A stretch of DNA of 6,304 nucleotides, taken from positions 1-6,304 of the forward strand of contig JAEWQZ010000304.1 of assembly GCA_023460255.1 (NCBI GenBank), written 5' to 3'. Positions 5,382 through 6,304 of this stretch are shown piece after piece; the first letter of the stretch is position 1, and each line of letters starts with the position of its first letter. The notes beneath the pieces are model-generated. The model did no database searches, was not told where the DNA came from, and was given only the letters and a program-made list of their open reading frames with translations. This DNA comes from Actinomycetes bacterium (GTDB taxonomy: Bacteria > Actinomycetota > Actinomycetes > Actinomycetales > Cellulomonadaceae). The position numbers and the translations under genes are program-made.

Positions 5382-6304
5382 CCGCCGCCCACGATGCCGG
5401 GTCGTCCGCTCGCCTGGCGGTGACCAAGGGGCACGGCACCCGCAACGACTTCGTGCTGCTGGCCGACGCCGACGGGGACGTCGACCTGACGCCCGAGCTG
5501 GTCCGCGCGCTCGCCGACCGGCGGGCCGGCGTGGGGGGCGACGGGGTCATCCGTCTGGTGCGCAGTGCGGTGGTGCCCGACGCCTCCGCGGCGCTGGCCG
5601 CCGATCCCCGGGCCACGTGGTTCATGGACTACCGCAACGCGGACGGCTCGGTGGCGGAGATGTGCGGCAACGGGGCGCGCGTCGTGGCCGCCTTCGCGGA
5701 GCACGTCGGCGTGTGGGACGGCACCGCGGAGCTCGTGCTGGGTACCCGGGCCGGTGTACGTCCGGTGCGGCGACTTCCTGCGGACGAGGTGCCGACGCAG
5801 GGTGGCGACGGCGCGGTGCCTGTGTCGGAGGGTGGGGTGGGCTGGTACGAGGTCGACATGGGCCCGTGGGTCCTGCCCGGGGGTCCGGACGCGGCGGTTG
5901 CGGGGCACGACGCACAGGTCACGGTCCCGGGACTGGGCGTGACGCGCCCGGCCCTGCGGGTCGACATCGGCAACCCCCACACCGTCGTCGCGCTGCCCGA
6001 CGAGGACCTGCTGACCGCCGCCGACCTCGTGCACGAGCCGTCGGTGGCGCCCGTGCCGCCGGCCGGGACCAACGTCGAGCTCGTCGTCCCGCTCGGGGAG
6101 AGCGCCGACGGCGCCGGCCGCCTGCGGATGCGCGTGCACGAGCGGGGCGTGGGGGAGACGGAGTCGTGCGGGACCGGCGCGTGCGCGGCGGTCGTCGCGG
6201 CGGTCGAGCTTGGCTACTGCAGGCCCGATACCACCGTCACCGTCAAGCTCCTCGGCGGCGACCTCATGGTGCGCTACGCCCCCGACGGGAACGTCATCCT
6301 GACC
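5378..6304 (+). CDS. dapF: Diaminopimelate epimerase DapF, last residues cut by window edge
   Basis: DapF converts LL-diaminopimelate to meso-diaminopimelate, the precursor of lysine and of the peptidoglycan cross-link, by a cofactor-free two-base mechanism using paired cysteines. The frame is open for 309 codons to the window end. Visible features: K-G-H-G-T-R-N-D-F at 17-25 (substrate Asn23), R-A-G-V-G-G-D-G at 49-56, R-N-A-D-G-S-V-A-E-M-C-G-N-G at 86-99 (Asn87, catalytic Cys96), I-G-N-P-H-T at 197-202 (Asn199), G-T-N-V-E at 230-234 (Asn232), and H-E-R-G-V-G-E-T-E-S-C-G-T-G at 254-267 (Glu255, Arg256, catalytic Cys264). All expected active-site residues are present. The final G-G-D-L-M-V-x-Y-x-x-D-G-N-V-I-L-T strand suggests only a short tail is missing. 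The ATG overlaps the miaA stop (ATGA). By analogy with mycobacteria, hflX probably follows. Confidence 0.96.
   Translation, partial: MTAAHDAGSSARLAVTKGHGTRNDFVLLADADGDVDLTPELVRALADRRAGVGGDGVIRLVRSAVVPDASAALAADPRATWFMDYRNADGSVAEMCGNGARVVAAFAEHVGVWDGTAELVLGTRAGVRPVRRLPADEVPTQGGDGAVPVSEGGVGWYEVDMGPWVLPGGPDAAVAGHDAQVTVPGLGVTRPALRVDIGNPHTVVALPDEDLLTAADLVHEPSVAPVPPAGTNVELVVPLGESADGAGRLRMRVHERGVGETESCGTGACAAVVAAVELGYCRPDTTVTVKLLGGDLMVRYAPDGNVILT

Overview
The window is very GC-rich DNA with strongly GC-biased third codon positions, frequent GTG starts and 4-base gene overlaps. This points to a high-GC actinobacterium, most likely of a Cellulomonas-like (Micrococcales) type. The genus is an inference, not a reading. 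Almost every base is coding. Six genes form two divergent clusters that are read outward from a 154-base spacer (3552-3705).

Left cluster, minus strand, in transcription order: a YbjN-domain protein (3551-3024), a full-length HSP90-family chaperone of the actinobacterial type (3022-1079), and a tetratricopeptide-like protein with a CxxC motif (1082 to beyond base 1, cut by the window edge). The first two are separated by one base and the last two overlap by four bases, so the three look like one translationally linked operon. A TATTGT -10 element and a good Shine-Dalgarno sequence lie in front of the YbjN gene.

Right cluster, plus strand: a degenerate class III extradiol dioxygenase (LigB/MEMO-like) protein (3706-4431), miaA tRNA dimethylallyltransferase (4428-5381) and dapF diaminopimelate epimerase (5378 to beyond 6304, lacking only the last residues). 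All junctions are 4-base overlaps. From memory, this is the gene order of Rv2728c-miaA-dapF in Mycobacterium tuberculosis, where hflX follows, so hflX is the expected next gene. Two nearly identical leaderless-promoter signatures (TAnnnT followed by six bases and the start codon) precede the dioxygenase-like gene and dapF. The dapF one lies inside the last codons of miaA.

Functionally, the right cluster is housekeeping: tRNA A37 modification and the meso-diaminopimelate/lysine branch that feeds peptidoglycan. The left cluster is the more unusual part: a bacterial HSP90 paralogue encoded with a TPR-like protein and a small YbjN protein, which could be a dedicated chaperone module. No RNA genes, mobile elements, CRISPR arrays or intrinsic terminators were seen.
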